Below are positions 48,332 through 58,800 of a stretch of DNA of 64,000 nucleotides, piece by piece. The position numbers and the translations under genes were made by a program. Source of the DNA: Siniperca chuatsi (lineage: Eukaryota > Chordata > Actinopteri > Centrarchiformes > Sinipercidae); NCBI RefSeq assembly GCF_020085105.1, contig NC_058043.1:10479167-10543166 (forward strand), in the 5' to 3' direction. Position 1 is the stretch's first letter, and every line of letters begins with the position of its first letter. The notes beneath the pieces were generated by a model. It did not search any database. It was not told the DNA's origin and saw only the letters and a program-made list of their open reading frames with translations.

Positions 48332-48785
48332 GCTCAATATTTAACTCTTCCGGACGTAGTGACAGAAAGATGATACCTCTGTTGCCATGGCCCGATGGTC
48401 CAGTGACTCCCTGTATTGCTGCTGTGTAAATAGAAAGAAAAAGACACAGAAATTATTATACATGTAATCATACCATAAATACCTCAAACTTATTTAAAAC
48501 TATTACTTATGACTGTTAATGACTGACCAAAATACCAGTTGTTATGTACAAATTGAATGTTGTACCAAGGCAGCTGTCCTCAAATCTTAATGTAATGTCC
48601 TCACCTCAGACATGTGTATGTAAATGTCAAACTATTACTTTGTTATATACAGTATATATAGGCTACGCAAATGTTTATTGTTCATTGTGTATATAAAGTG
48701 CGATTGTAATATTGTACATTGTTTTATGTAGAGACATATTTTATTCACTGAGACAAACAATAATAAATGTATTAAAGCCATGCCT
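48332..48785 (+). other. cyp24a1: Probable final 3' UTR exon of cyp24a1 with polyadenylation signal
   Basis: Non-coding sequence after the proposed 3' UTR intron. AATAAA at 48762-48767 is followed by a GTGTTTATTTTT stretch that would suit a downstream element. Confidence 0.5.
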
Positions 48786-49497
48786 GTGTTTATTTTTCAA
48801 ACTGGTGCATTGTCAATAATATAATAAATATAAATCCTTTTCAGAGGAGGAAAAGCTTTTGATGAAATATTTTCAAACAAAGCTGAATGGTCACGTGTTT
48901 AGCATAATGTATTTTCTGTGTAGATAAGGGGTTCCCAACCTTGTTGGCTTATGACTCCTTAAAATGAAGAGACGTCTGCTTGTGAATCCCTCATCACAGG
49001 TTCTGGCTTCAGTGTGGACGTGAATTATGAGTTCTTCTCCTCAGACTGTTTCATTTGAAGGCCTGAAGAGCTGAAAGTATCCAGTATTTGACAAGAAGAA
49101 GAGCAGAATAAAAAAGAGTGTTTCTTATCCCTTTAGTCAACCCTGTTAAAATGTCTCCATCATATTGAGTCATTTCTGTCTTTGACTAAATGCTGAAAAC
49201 TTGATTGACTTAAAACGTGAACAAATCTGCAGGTACAGTCAGAATTGAAATCCTTTTCCAACTGAATTCAACTTGTTTCAGGAATTTTCTAGAAAAGAGT
49301 GTCTGTGTCTTGAAACAAGAAAGAAGAAAAAATAAACATCATTTTAGATCAATCAGTCTGTTTGAATGCCAGTTCCTCCTGTCGACGTGTCCTTGGGCAA
49401 GACACAAGAATGTGTGAAAATTGTAAAGTGCTTCGGATAAAAGTGCTGTAAAAATGCAGCCATTTACATTTTTTTTTTTTACAATTTACATTGAAAA
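48786..49497. repeat. Intergenic DNA with two repeat fragments
   Basis: About 48927-49120 repeats the family at 29050-29260 (GGTTCCCAACC, CATTTGAAGGCCTGAAGAGC). About 49375-49475 is a SINE-type 3' region (GTGTCCTTGGGCAAGACACA, TGCTTCGGATAAAAGTGCTG, CATTTAC tail). Confidence 0.6.
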
Positions 49498-49815
49498 TAG
49501 GGCTGCAACTAATGATTATTTTCATTACAGATTGATCCATCTTTTATTTTCCTCGACTAATAAATTATTTTGTTTATAAAGTGCCAGAAAGTAGTGAAAA
49601 ATGCTCATTATAATTTCCAAGAGCAGAAGGTGACGTCTTCAAATTGCTTGTTTTATCAGACCAACAGACCAAAAGCAAAAGATATCAAGTTTACCATCAC
49701 TCGTGACAAAGAAAAATCCTCACGTTTGAGAAGCTGAAACTTGAAATATTACTTCAATAATTGGTCGATCATCAAAATAGTTGCAGATTAATTTTCAGCA
49801 ATCAACAATCAGCTA
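49498..49815. mobile_element. MITE of the 'GGGCTGCAACTAATGATTA' family
   Basis: Starts TAGGGCTGCAACTAATGATT, the best preserved left end in the window; interior CTTGTTTTATCAGACCAACA, TGAGAAGCTGAAAC, ATCAAAATAGTTGCAGATTA. Confidence 0.75.
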
Positions 49816-49895
49816 AAACATTAAAATACTGCTTACACAATAATGCATCAGTAATAATAATCCAATGCTATACAGTAATATAACATTGTTACATA

Positions 49896-49898
<3 letters not shown>

Positions 49899-49948
<50 letters not shown>

Positions 49949-49951
49949 AAA
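49899..49951. repeat. (AT)n microsatellite plus A run
   Basis: About 20 AT units then nine A, at the 3' end of the LINE copy that follows. Confidence 0.95.
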
Positions 49952-50907
49952 CTTTGTCCTTCACCCTCCGCGGGTGGTCTCATCCTTCGAGCTCGGGTCC
50001 TCTACCAGAGGCCTGGGAGCTTGAGGGTTCTGCGCAGTATCTTTGCTGTTCCCAGTACTGCACTCTTCTGGACCGAGATGTCTGGTGTTCTTCCAGGGAT
50101 CTGCTGTAGCCACTCCTCCAGTTTGGGGTCACTGCCCCGAGTGCTCCGATGACCACGGGCACCACTGTTGCCTTCACCTTCCAGGCCTTCTCCAGCTCTT
50201 CTCTGAGCCCTTGGTACTTCTCTAGTTTCTCATGTTCCTTTTTCCTGATGTTGCCATCGCTTGGTATCGCCACGCCAACCACAACGGCTTTCCTCTGCTG
50301 TTTGTCAACCACCACGATGTCTGGTTGGTTCGCCATTACCATTCTGTCAGTCTGGATCTGGAAGTCCCACAGGATCTTGGCTCGGTCATTCTCTACCACC
50401 TTTGGAGGTGTTTCCCACTTTGACCTCGGGTTTCCAGTCCATACTCAGTGCAGATGTTCCTGTACACTATGCCAGCTACTTGGTTATGGCGCTCCATGTA
50501 TGCTTTTCCTGCCAGCATCTTACACCCTGCAGTTATGTGCTGGATTGTCTCAGGGGCCTCTTTGCACAGCCTACACCTTGGGTCTTGTCTGGTGTGGTAG
50601 ATCTGGGCCTCTATTGCTCTGGTGCTCAGGGCCTGCTCCTGTGCAGCCATGATGAGTGCCTCTGTGCTGTCCTTCAGTCCGGCCCGCTCTAGCCATTGGT
50701 AGGACTTCTTGATATCAGCCACTTCAGTTGTTCCGGTGGTACATCCCGTGTTGGGGTTTGTCCTCCCATGATGGTCCTTCCTCCAGCACGTCTTCCTCTG
50801 TTCCCCATTGCCTGAGACATTCCCTGAGCACGTCATCTGTTGGGGCCTTATCTTGGATGTACTTGTGGATCTTGGATGTTTCATCCTGGATAGTGGCTCT
50901 CATCTCA
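49943..50907 (-). mobile_element. 5'-truncated LINE copy with zinc knuckle and REL endonuclease
   Basis: Minus-strand copy of the 4311-7462 element. Read in order it has ATIQDETSKIHKYIQDKAPT, CRLCKEAPETIQHITAGC (intact C-x2-C-x7-H-x4-C knuckle), then PDIVVVDKQQRKAVVVGVAI of the endonuclease. A Gly replaces the Asp found in the other two copies (VVDVAIP there). Frameshifts lie in short G runs near 50128 and 50430 and near 50730. TA arrays touch both sides (49899-49942 and 50909-50966). Confidence 0.9.
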
Positions 50908-50908
<1 letters not shown>

Positions 50909-50953
<45 letters not shown>

Positions 50954-50966
50954 TATACATATATAT
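50909..50966. repeat. (TA)n microsatellite
   Basis: Interrupted TA array directly abutting the truncated 5' end of the LINE copy. Confidence 0.95.
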
Positions 50967-51004
50967 AAAAAAATTTAGTAAGTAAAAGACTCAAGTAAAA
51001 TCAG

Positions 51005-51225
51005 GAAAGGCTCTCTGATAAAATCATGTTTTAAGAAAGGACGGTACGCGTACAGTACTAAGAGGTCAGAGATATAGCAGGGAGCGAGGCCATGAAGTGC
51101 CTTAAACATAATCAGTAAAATCTTAAGTTCTAGTGTAAAGAGGCTAAAACAGGAATTATGTGATCACGTTTCTTGGTTCTGTTTAAAAGCCTGGCAGCTG
51201 AGTTCTGTACAGTCTGGAGTCGATC
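51005..51225. repeat. Fish L2/SINE-type repeat fragment
   Basis: Contains GGGAGCGAGGCCATGAAGTG, CCTTAAACATAATCAGTAAA and CAGCTGAGTTCTGTACAGTC, wording I recognise from a widespread teleost repeat 3' region. No second copy in this window. Confidence 0.5.
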
Positions 51226-53589
51226 AATAGATTTTTAGTTCATTCAAGAAAAAAGGCTGTTCTAGGCGTGATGATGACACAAACCTATTTAAGGACACAG
51301 GAAGTGCTGCAGGGAGCAAATCTTCCTTTATCAACATTTGTTCTCTGTGTTTCGTGCAATCGTGTGATAAAGTGTAATAACTCTGTGTAATCTACTGACG
51401 ATGATTGCTCAATATTGTCAATAATATCCATAGATTAGATTAAACCATGTTGCACATGTTGCCTGTACTATACTTCAGATGGGTGAAGATGACAAATGAG
51501 GAGATATATGCTATACAGTATTTGTGGATCCATGTGAGCTCTTCCAGGCCAATGTATTTAAATCAGTCTCAGTGTGTTTTAAACCATATTTAATCTATTA
51601 CTCTTGGTTCATAATCAGTGTGTGTCTTACTATACTGACCTAATCCTACAATCTCAAAATCATGTTACACAATATCATTGTCTACTGTTACTGTATGCTT
51701 CAGTTAACAGGGTTACTTATGTTAAGAAAGTGAGTTATGAGGTGAGGAGCTTATACGTCATGTTAATATATTTGGAATGGAAAGTATAACTAAACTAAAA
51801 ATTAAAAGAGAAACAGAAGGGGAATTGTGAAAACAGATAAGCACTGAATTTTACTATTCCTCTTCAACAATTCATATAATTTAAAAATAAATGTAAAATA
51901 TGAAAATGTAAAAAACCCTGCCAAGAGCAGAACAATGATACATATGCTACAAGTTACACACAAACCTTCACACCAGAGAGACAACAACCGCTGAACAAGC
52001 ATGTGGCCCGACATTTGTGAGTCAATTCTAAGGTCAAGACTAATACAAACTACTTCATTGGATTTATTTGACAGGTGTAGTTACTAATTACTTTTAATAT
52101 TAAGATTCTACGAAAAACAACACATGATACAAAATACAATGCTTTGTTACATGCAGTATATACATATATTAAACAAGTGCTTCCCAACCTTTTTGTCTTG
52201 TGACTCCTTACCAAAAAAAACTGTGTCTGGTTGGGGCCCTTTCTCACATGATGAGTTGTTAGCAGTTTCACCAAAGACTGATGATTCCCCCCCAACTTCT
52301 CAGGTGGTTCCATTTAAATAAAGATTTGAGAGATATGGTGGCCCTGGCGCTGCAATTTAAGAAAACACATAAGACAAATAGACAAAACACAAGCAAATTA
52401 CAAAAATGTCTTCACTAATTTGACAGCGCAGCATTTACGATAAAAAAATGCAAAATGCGACAACACAACCAAATACAGAAATGGCGAGGACACACTTGTT
52501 GTTGCCATGGTTTGTGACTCATGAGGTTATTGAAGTTGGCTATCCATAAGTGGTGTTGGAAAATGAGCTAAAATTTTAGTTTTTTTTGGTGGGATAACAG
52601 GCGTGTCCCGGTTGATGCATCGATGTTACCAATCTATTAATGTACTGTATGAGACTATAAAGGAGCTTCCACTTCCACTAAGCTTCTCCCATTTGTTGTC
52701 CTAACATCCCCCCTCCCTGGCAGTTTCACACCAATTCACACCTTGATTCATGCAACTCTGATGACTCTCACATGACTGCCATGTGACCTAAAGACTCACA
52801 TGTGACCTCAGATGACATCAACATGTGAACCAGTCAGAGGAGGTTAAAATGCCTCTGCTTCACAGTCAAGTCCAAGAGGCTTCACCAGTCAGGAGAAATG
52901 ATGGAGCCTCTTGGATGAAAGGAAAAACATCTGAAAAAAATATTCAGACAAGTAAACCAAAGTTTTTCATGTTTACATCAGTGACACAAGTAATATAGGT
53001 CAATTTTTTCATTAATGGTATTCAAGTATATAAGCAAATAAAACTGTAATGTTACTGACAATTCAAGAGTGCACGTATGAATGGGAATAACCTTTTTGTC
53101 AATGCAAATTCTAAGGGCCTGTAATTATTGTCCAACCAAATCACAAAAAAAATATTTTTCACGTACCTCTAGTGGTATAACCATGCAGATAGTTACATGA
53201 CATGACAGTCATTTTGGACAAAAGCAACTTACAATAAGTGCATTCAACTTTGAGTTTAGTTTATGGTTTTATTTGCTTAAGTTTGCTTTCATTAGAACTA
53301 CTTTCCTCTAAAGAAATAGTCCTTGTGAAAGCTGTTCACAGTGAGGTCTGTCGATTACACAGAGTAACAGGGACACTCTGTATGGAAACAGAGGCTACTG
53401 TTGATTTTTTCAAAGGTGTTTTTTCAGTGCTGTGAGGAGCACACACTTAATTCCATTCAGCTGATTTGTACTCAACACAGTTGGGAAACCTTGAGTGGAA
53501 AGTCAGGCCCTATTGATCTTCTGACCCCTCAGATTTATCTTGGGGCCCCCTGGGAAATGCTGGGAAACCACTACTGTAGGTGATAAATT
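51226..53589. other. Intergenic DNA, no gene recognised
   Basis: Contains a copy of the 'CTTCCCAACCTTTTTGTCTT' repeat at about 52180-52260. The rest shows no convincing coding sequence. Confidence 0.5.
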
Positions 53590-53945
53590 GTGTCTGGGAA
53601 GTAAAGTTCATTTACTCAAATACTGTAGCAGTACTTGAACATTTCCATTCTGTGGTACTTTTTAGTTATACTCCACCACACTTCAGAGGAAATATTGTAC
53701 TTTTAACTCCACCACATTTATTTGGCTTTTTTATTTGTTATAGTTACTTTGTTACTTTGAGGATCAAGATTTTACAAAACTTAACTAGCTGAACTACCCA
53801 ACAATATATAAAATTATAGTATTTAAAATTAGCTGCACGTTAATCGGCGAAAACATTAACGCATCAGTAAAAAATATCCAATGAGACACACTAACATAGA
53901 GTTCCAAATTATTATGTACTTTTACTGTATTAGAGGTATAGTATA
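53590..53945. mobile_element. Tol2-like hAT MITE, degraded
   Basis: TTCATTTACTCAAATACTGT, TATACTCCACCACACTTCAG, ACTCCACCACATTTATTTG and TAGCTGAACTACCCAACAAT follow the order of the better copies. Both ends are eroded. Confidence 0.6.
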
Positions 53946-54053
53946 AACACTTAATATGAATTCACTTGCCCTTGTAAAGGAGATGCCAAAGTGCTGCAAA
54001 TTTGAGACATTACAAATACCAGAACAGTGGATGTTCTCAAATTTAGGAATGTT

Positions 54054-54126
54054 AGGCCCTAGTGAGGATCGAACTCACGACCACTGGTTTACAAGACCAG
54101 TGCTCTAACCACTGAGCTATAGAGCC
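54054..54126 (-). tRNA. tRNA-Thr (anticodon TGT)
   Basis: Complete 73-base cloverleaf on the minus strand. The acceptor stem GGCTCTA pairs with TAGGGCC (one G-U), the A box region is TAGCTCAGTGG, the anticodon stem CTGGT/ACCAG encloses loop CTTGTAA, and the B box is GTTCGATCC. No CCA is encoded and there is no intron. I see no TTTT terminator in the next 60 bases, so transcription is uncertain. Confidence 0.9.
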
Positions 54127-55383
54127 ACAGTAACCAATTAGTTATTTGCATCTTAGGCTCAGATGTACTTGAGTAAAGATACAGTATCACCATAATAAGA
54201 TCTCAGTATTGCGGAAGAAATCATTCTGTTATGGGAAAATAAATTAAACGCATTTAATGACTTTACTGAAATATTGTTTCAAATATTATAACAACGTGGA
54301 AAGTACGAATGTGAAATCACCTAATGGGGTGGAGGAAGAGATCTCTAAAGCACAAGTATAGTTTCTGGATGGCTAGATACCACAAGAAGGGAGTGAGAAA
54401 AATATATACAGTATGTGTATTTTTAATTTGGAACCATTTAACCATTTAAATAACAGCAACTGAGCTCGTGTGCAGATGAGAATTGTACAATACTGCCACT
54501 CAGTGGCCAAAAGCTGCTTTCACTTTCACATTATTTTCATTTTGTTTTATTTTATCTTTTTATTTATTCATTTAATTATTGTGAGTGCAAACAAGTGTGT
54601 TGAGTTATGTTTTTGAAGGCCATATTCTATATTTTAAATAGATTTTGTTGAGGCACAAATTAAGAAGTAAGTCTATGTGTTACTTAACGTGCTATTTCAT
54701 CATTCATCATTGTCAAATATAAATCTGTACGCTATATATAGATCTATACATGTATATGTATACGTGTACACAACCACCAACTTCATGCATACATTACCCA
54801 CTCAATATTTATTCCTTTGCACTATTTCTTTACAATTTACAGAAACACTTGTATATAGACATTGTATGTTGTTGGTCATTGGTGATATATATATATATAT
54901 ATAGTTTATTTTACCTGTCTTTGTTTAGCTTTATTGTCCTTGTTTTTAGCTGTATGTCTTATTTCTAAATGTATAGCTGACCCTACAGGAATTCAATTCA
55001 ATTCAGTATAACTTCATTTGTTCCTGTAACGGCATTTGTATGAAGCAGCTCACCGCTCACGTCAACAAATACACAGACAATAGAGACAGTAGAAGAACAG
55101 TGTTAATCACAAAGCTTAAAAACAATAAAAGGCTATAAACTTATAAAATTATAATTGGAAATTATTACAACGTGACCTGCGCGCATTTTGATATCCTTAT
55201 AATGTTATTACCACAGAGAACAGACTGCTGTAGCTTATTGCTTCCCTTTATATTTCATATTAGGTAGGCTGTACTGTGACTCACACAGGAGGAAATGAGG
55301 CCTATGTTTGGAGGCTGTGTGGAGTATGAGCTGCACTCTCAGCTCACACGTACGCACACACACATAGTCGTGTTTCCATCACT
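54127..55383. other. Intergenic DNA, no gene recognised
   Basis: AT-rich, with an AT run at 54883-54902. No coding exon seen. Confidence 0.5.
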
Positions 55384-55530
55384 TTCGGGGACATTACCTA
55401 ACCCTTACCCTAAACCTAAACCTAAACCTTAACCAAGTTTTCAGCCTAAAATTTTATTTACGTTATGGGGACATGCATTTTGTCCCCAAAAAGAAGGCGA
55501 GTCCCCACAATGTGACTGTGTATAAACAAA
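55384..55530. repeat. Repeat with telomere-like CCTAAA units
   Basis: ACCTAACCCTTACCCTAAAC followed by CTAAACCTAAACC units, then GTTATGGGGACATGCATTTT and GTCCCCAAAAAGAAGGCGAG. The combination of 'ggggaca' blocks with a CTAA-rich core is a common fish dispersed repeat, not a true telomere. Confidence 0.55.
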
Positions 55531-55838
55531 TTTATGGCCCCACAACATCGGTAATACCCGCCCACACACACTCAGAGGCAGGTCCGCATCTCCTGTCTGC
55601 TTGTCCCCATCAGCAGTGACAGGAAGCGACTGTCGCCGCTCGTTTTTTTCAAGTCGCGGTGTTGCATGTTTGATTTGAGCAGCTGCCAATGTTTTAATCT
55701 TATCTTAGAAAAATAAAACTGTTTCGGTTTCTTTAATTATTTAACTTATGCATATAGCTTAATTTAGTTGGCGAGTTTGAAAGTTATTATAAAAGATACA
55801 TTTGTCGAAAGAAGGAATTTAAATATTCAGAGCTGGAG

Positions 55839-58800
55839 ATGACTTCTGGTGGTTTGGGGCTCACCGGGGGTTTGGGTCAAGACATAAGCCAGGAGGAGCT
55901 GGACTTTTCCGACCTGTTTCTGTATAATCCACCAGGAGAAGATTTTCCTGTCGGCTGTGATAAAGGTGTGTATGCAGTAGTTATTCTGAGACTATCTCCA
56001 GAATATCTCCTTTCAATTACATCCTGTTCTTTTCTTAGTATTGTATTATTAGCCTATAAAGAATCAGAATAAGAATCAGAACTACTTTATTGATCCCCGA
56101 GGGGAAACTCTGAGCAGCTGTAACTAAAGAGTTTCCCTCGGGGATCAATAAAGTATTTCTGATTCTGATTCTGATAAAGATGGTGGCTTTGTGTTGAGTT
56201 TGTATTTAGCAGCATTAAAGTGGCTTTGGGATATCCATCAGTAAGTACTTAGCTGTCAGGTACTGATGTTATACTGATCACCCTCTTTCACTGTCATTAA
56301 GTAGGAAATCACCTAGAGTCTTCTTTCTGTTGCAGAACTATAGAACCATAGAAAAATAAGTAGGCCTATTTGCTGTCTTTGTCAGTTTAGTGGAGTTAAA
56401 ATGTTAAAAATGGGTTTTTCTTCTTGTTATTTCACTTGGATGTTTGAGCTTCATTGTGCAGAATGATGAATGTGCAGATTTTGACACATTCATCTGCTGA
56501 AGGAGGAAAGTTTCTCTGTGCTCACCTTAAATCTGAGTTTAACACATGGACGTACAAGCGGATTTAGTGACATCAGAATCATTTTTTTTGCCATGTAGGT
56601 TTTCAGATACAAAGATACAAGGGATTTGCCTTTGTATTTTGGTGCATAACAATAAACATAGTAAGAGAAAAGAAAAAAAAAAAACAAGTACCACAAAAGT
56701 CAGGAATCATTAAAAAAAAAGTAAAAATTTACAATTAAAAAATGTGAAAAAATATGAGTCAGATGTGATCTTTACGTTAAGTGTCCATGGGGCGGATAAG
56801 AGTCATTGTCAGTGGGGGTCCTTGTTGGTGAGGCCAGCTGCAGTTGGGAAGAAACTCTTCTCGAGGCATGAGGTTCAAAACACATCATAACTAGTTTGGA
56901 GCCAATCGCTGATGCAGTATGTAACTTACAGAAGTATGATGTGGAAGCTTCCAGTGCACATACTCTGAGAATGGACTTTTCGGTGAAGTAGGATACATCT
57001 TGTGTCCAGCAGTTAAACTTTTAAAATTAATAATATTTCCATTTTCATAGAGGGTGAAGTCGAAGATGTAATTTTAAGAATTTTTAATGAGCTAAACCAT
57101 TTCAGACACAAATTATTATTACATGCAGAGTATTTTTAAAACATGTCTGGAGGGTCTCTAAGTTATCTCAGGGTAGTAGTAGAAGTCAGGTAGTCAGGTA
57201 CTTTGGTCTTGTGTGCACAGATTAATCCTCACTTTGGTTATTGACAGATGCCTCAGGTGCTCTCCTTCAGAACGGCAACCAGCCTCCTCTGCTGGTGGTC
57301 GACCATCAGACTGCGTACATCTCCAGCTCCAACCAGCCACACTCCAGTCAGGACCCGTCCTCTCACAGCCCAACCACAGAACACCTGTCAGGGGCAGCGT
57401 TTGACTCCCTGGGGCTGGCATCAAGACCAGGGAACATCCCTGCTTCCAGCCCCAGGATTGAGATCACTCCGTCTGGTGACTCTCTCAGCTCTCAGACCCT
57501 GGAGCCAAGCCCTCGCACCAAAGCTCTGGGAGCCTACAGGGAGTGTGTGAGCCCTGCCAGCAGTAACTCCTCCACAGGCTGGCCTGTAGAGGCATACTCT
57601 CCCTTGGCTTCACCGTGCGTCTCCCCTTCTAATGGCGCCAGCTGTGGCATGGGGTTGTCCGGCTTAGACCTCTCCTCGGGCCTCCAGGGCATCCACACTT
57701 CTTCTGCCCACTCCTCTCCAGGAGCCTCACCTCACAACAGCGTCACGGACGAGACCTTTCTCCTGCCCCAGCACCAACGCACCACCTCATCGCTTCCCCA
57801 CCAGCGCTCCCGCTCTGCTTCGCCACATGGAAAGCGCTGCTATGACCAGGCCCACTCCTGTCAGGGAGGCACTCCCATCAAGCAGCGCTCCCGGAGCCCC
57901 AGCCCCATCCCCTCGCCCCATGAGCAGCAGGGGTCCTACTACCTCCCCCAATACCAGACCCAAGTTGAGTTCCAACCCCAAGCTCAGACCTCCTCCCCGG
58001 GCCTGGAGGAGATGCTGAGCAGCCTCAGCTCCAGTCTGCCTTCTGCAGTGGTGCGAGATGCACATGGGCAGGCCCAGAGACAGGACTGTGTGTATAGAGA
58101 GGGGTATGACTGGGCCACTGAGCAGGAGAGGATGGGCAGGGCAGGAGCAGAAGTCAAGTCTGAAACCTTCTACATGCTCCCAGCTGTGTGGTCTCCTCCT
58201 CATCCAGTCCACCACGCAGCATTTGGGTGTGTTGTTTGTCCTTTCTTATTACTTACAGAGAATATATGTCTTTCTAATGAGCTCAGATCTGAGCATAAAT
58301 GACCAGTTATGAAGTACACCATTTAATTCACTATGAAATGAAATATGATATGGTACAAGTTTTTGACATTTTAGAACATATTTTTCATATTGTCTTTCTC
58401 TCTCTTGTCTTTTCCTCAGTGGTCTCTCCGTGGCTCCGCTTCCGTCTTTAGAGTGGCCGTTGCCCAGCAAGTCCGGTCAGTACGAGCTTCTTATCCAGCA
58501 ACAGCCCAGATCTCACCACAGAGCTCACTATGAGACCGAGGGCAGCCGCGGAGCTGTAAAGACATCTAACGGAGGGCATCCAGAAGTTCAGGTGCTATTT
58601 TTTATTTTTTTTTCGTGCCTATAGGGTGTGGAAAGAAGGAAAAGCAAGCAAGAAAGAAAGATCAATCTCACAATGAAGTAACTGATGTTGAAAATGTTGT
58701 AAATAAAGGATGGTATTTCCCGGATTATGTTGTGTTTATATATAGCCAACAGCCATGCAAATGAATGAAAGAGCCTCACGTCACTACTCCCACAAGGACA

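Noticed and set aside
55400-55440. Telomere repeat or chromosome-fusion scar
   Set aside because: Only a few imperfect CCTAAA units, embedded in a common dispersed fish repeat.
57787-58215. Minus-strand 142-codon ORF opposite nfatc2 exon 2
   Set aside because: Shadow of the Ser/Pro-rich NFAT regulatory region, which lacks stops on the reverse strand because of its composition.
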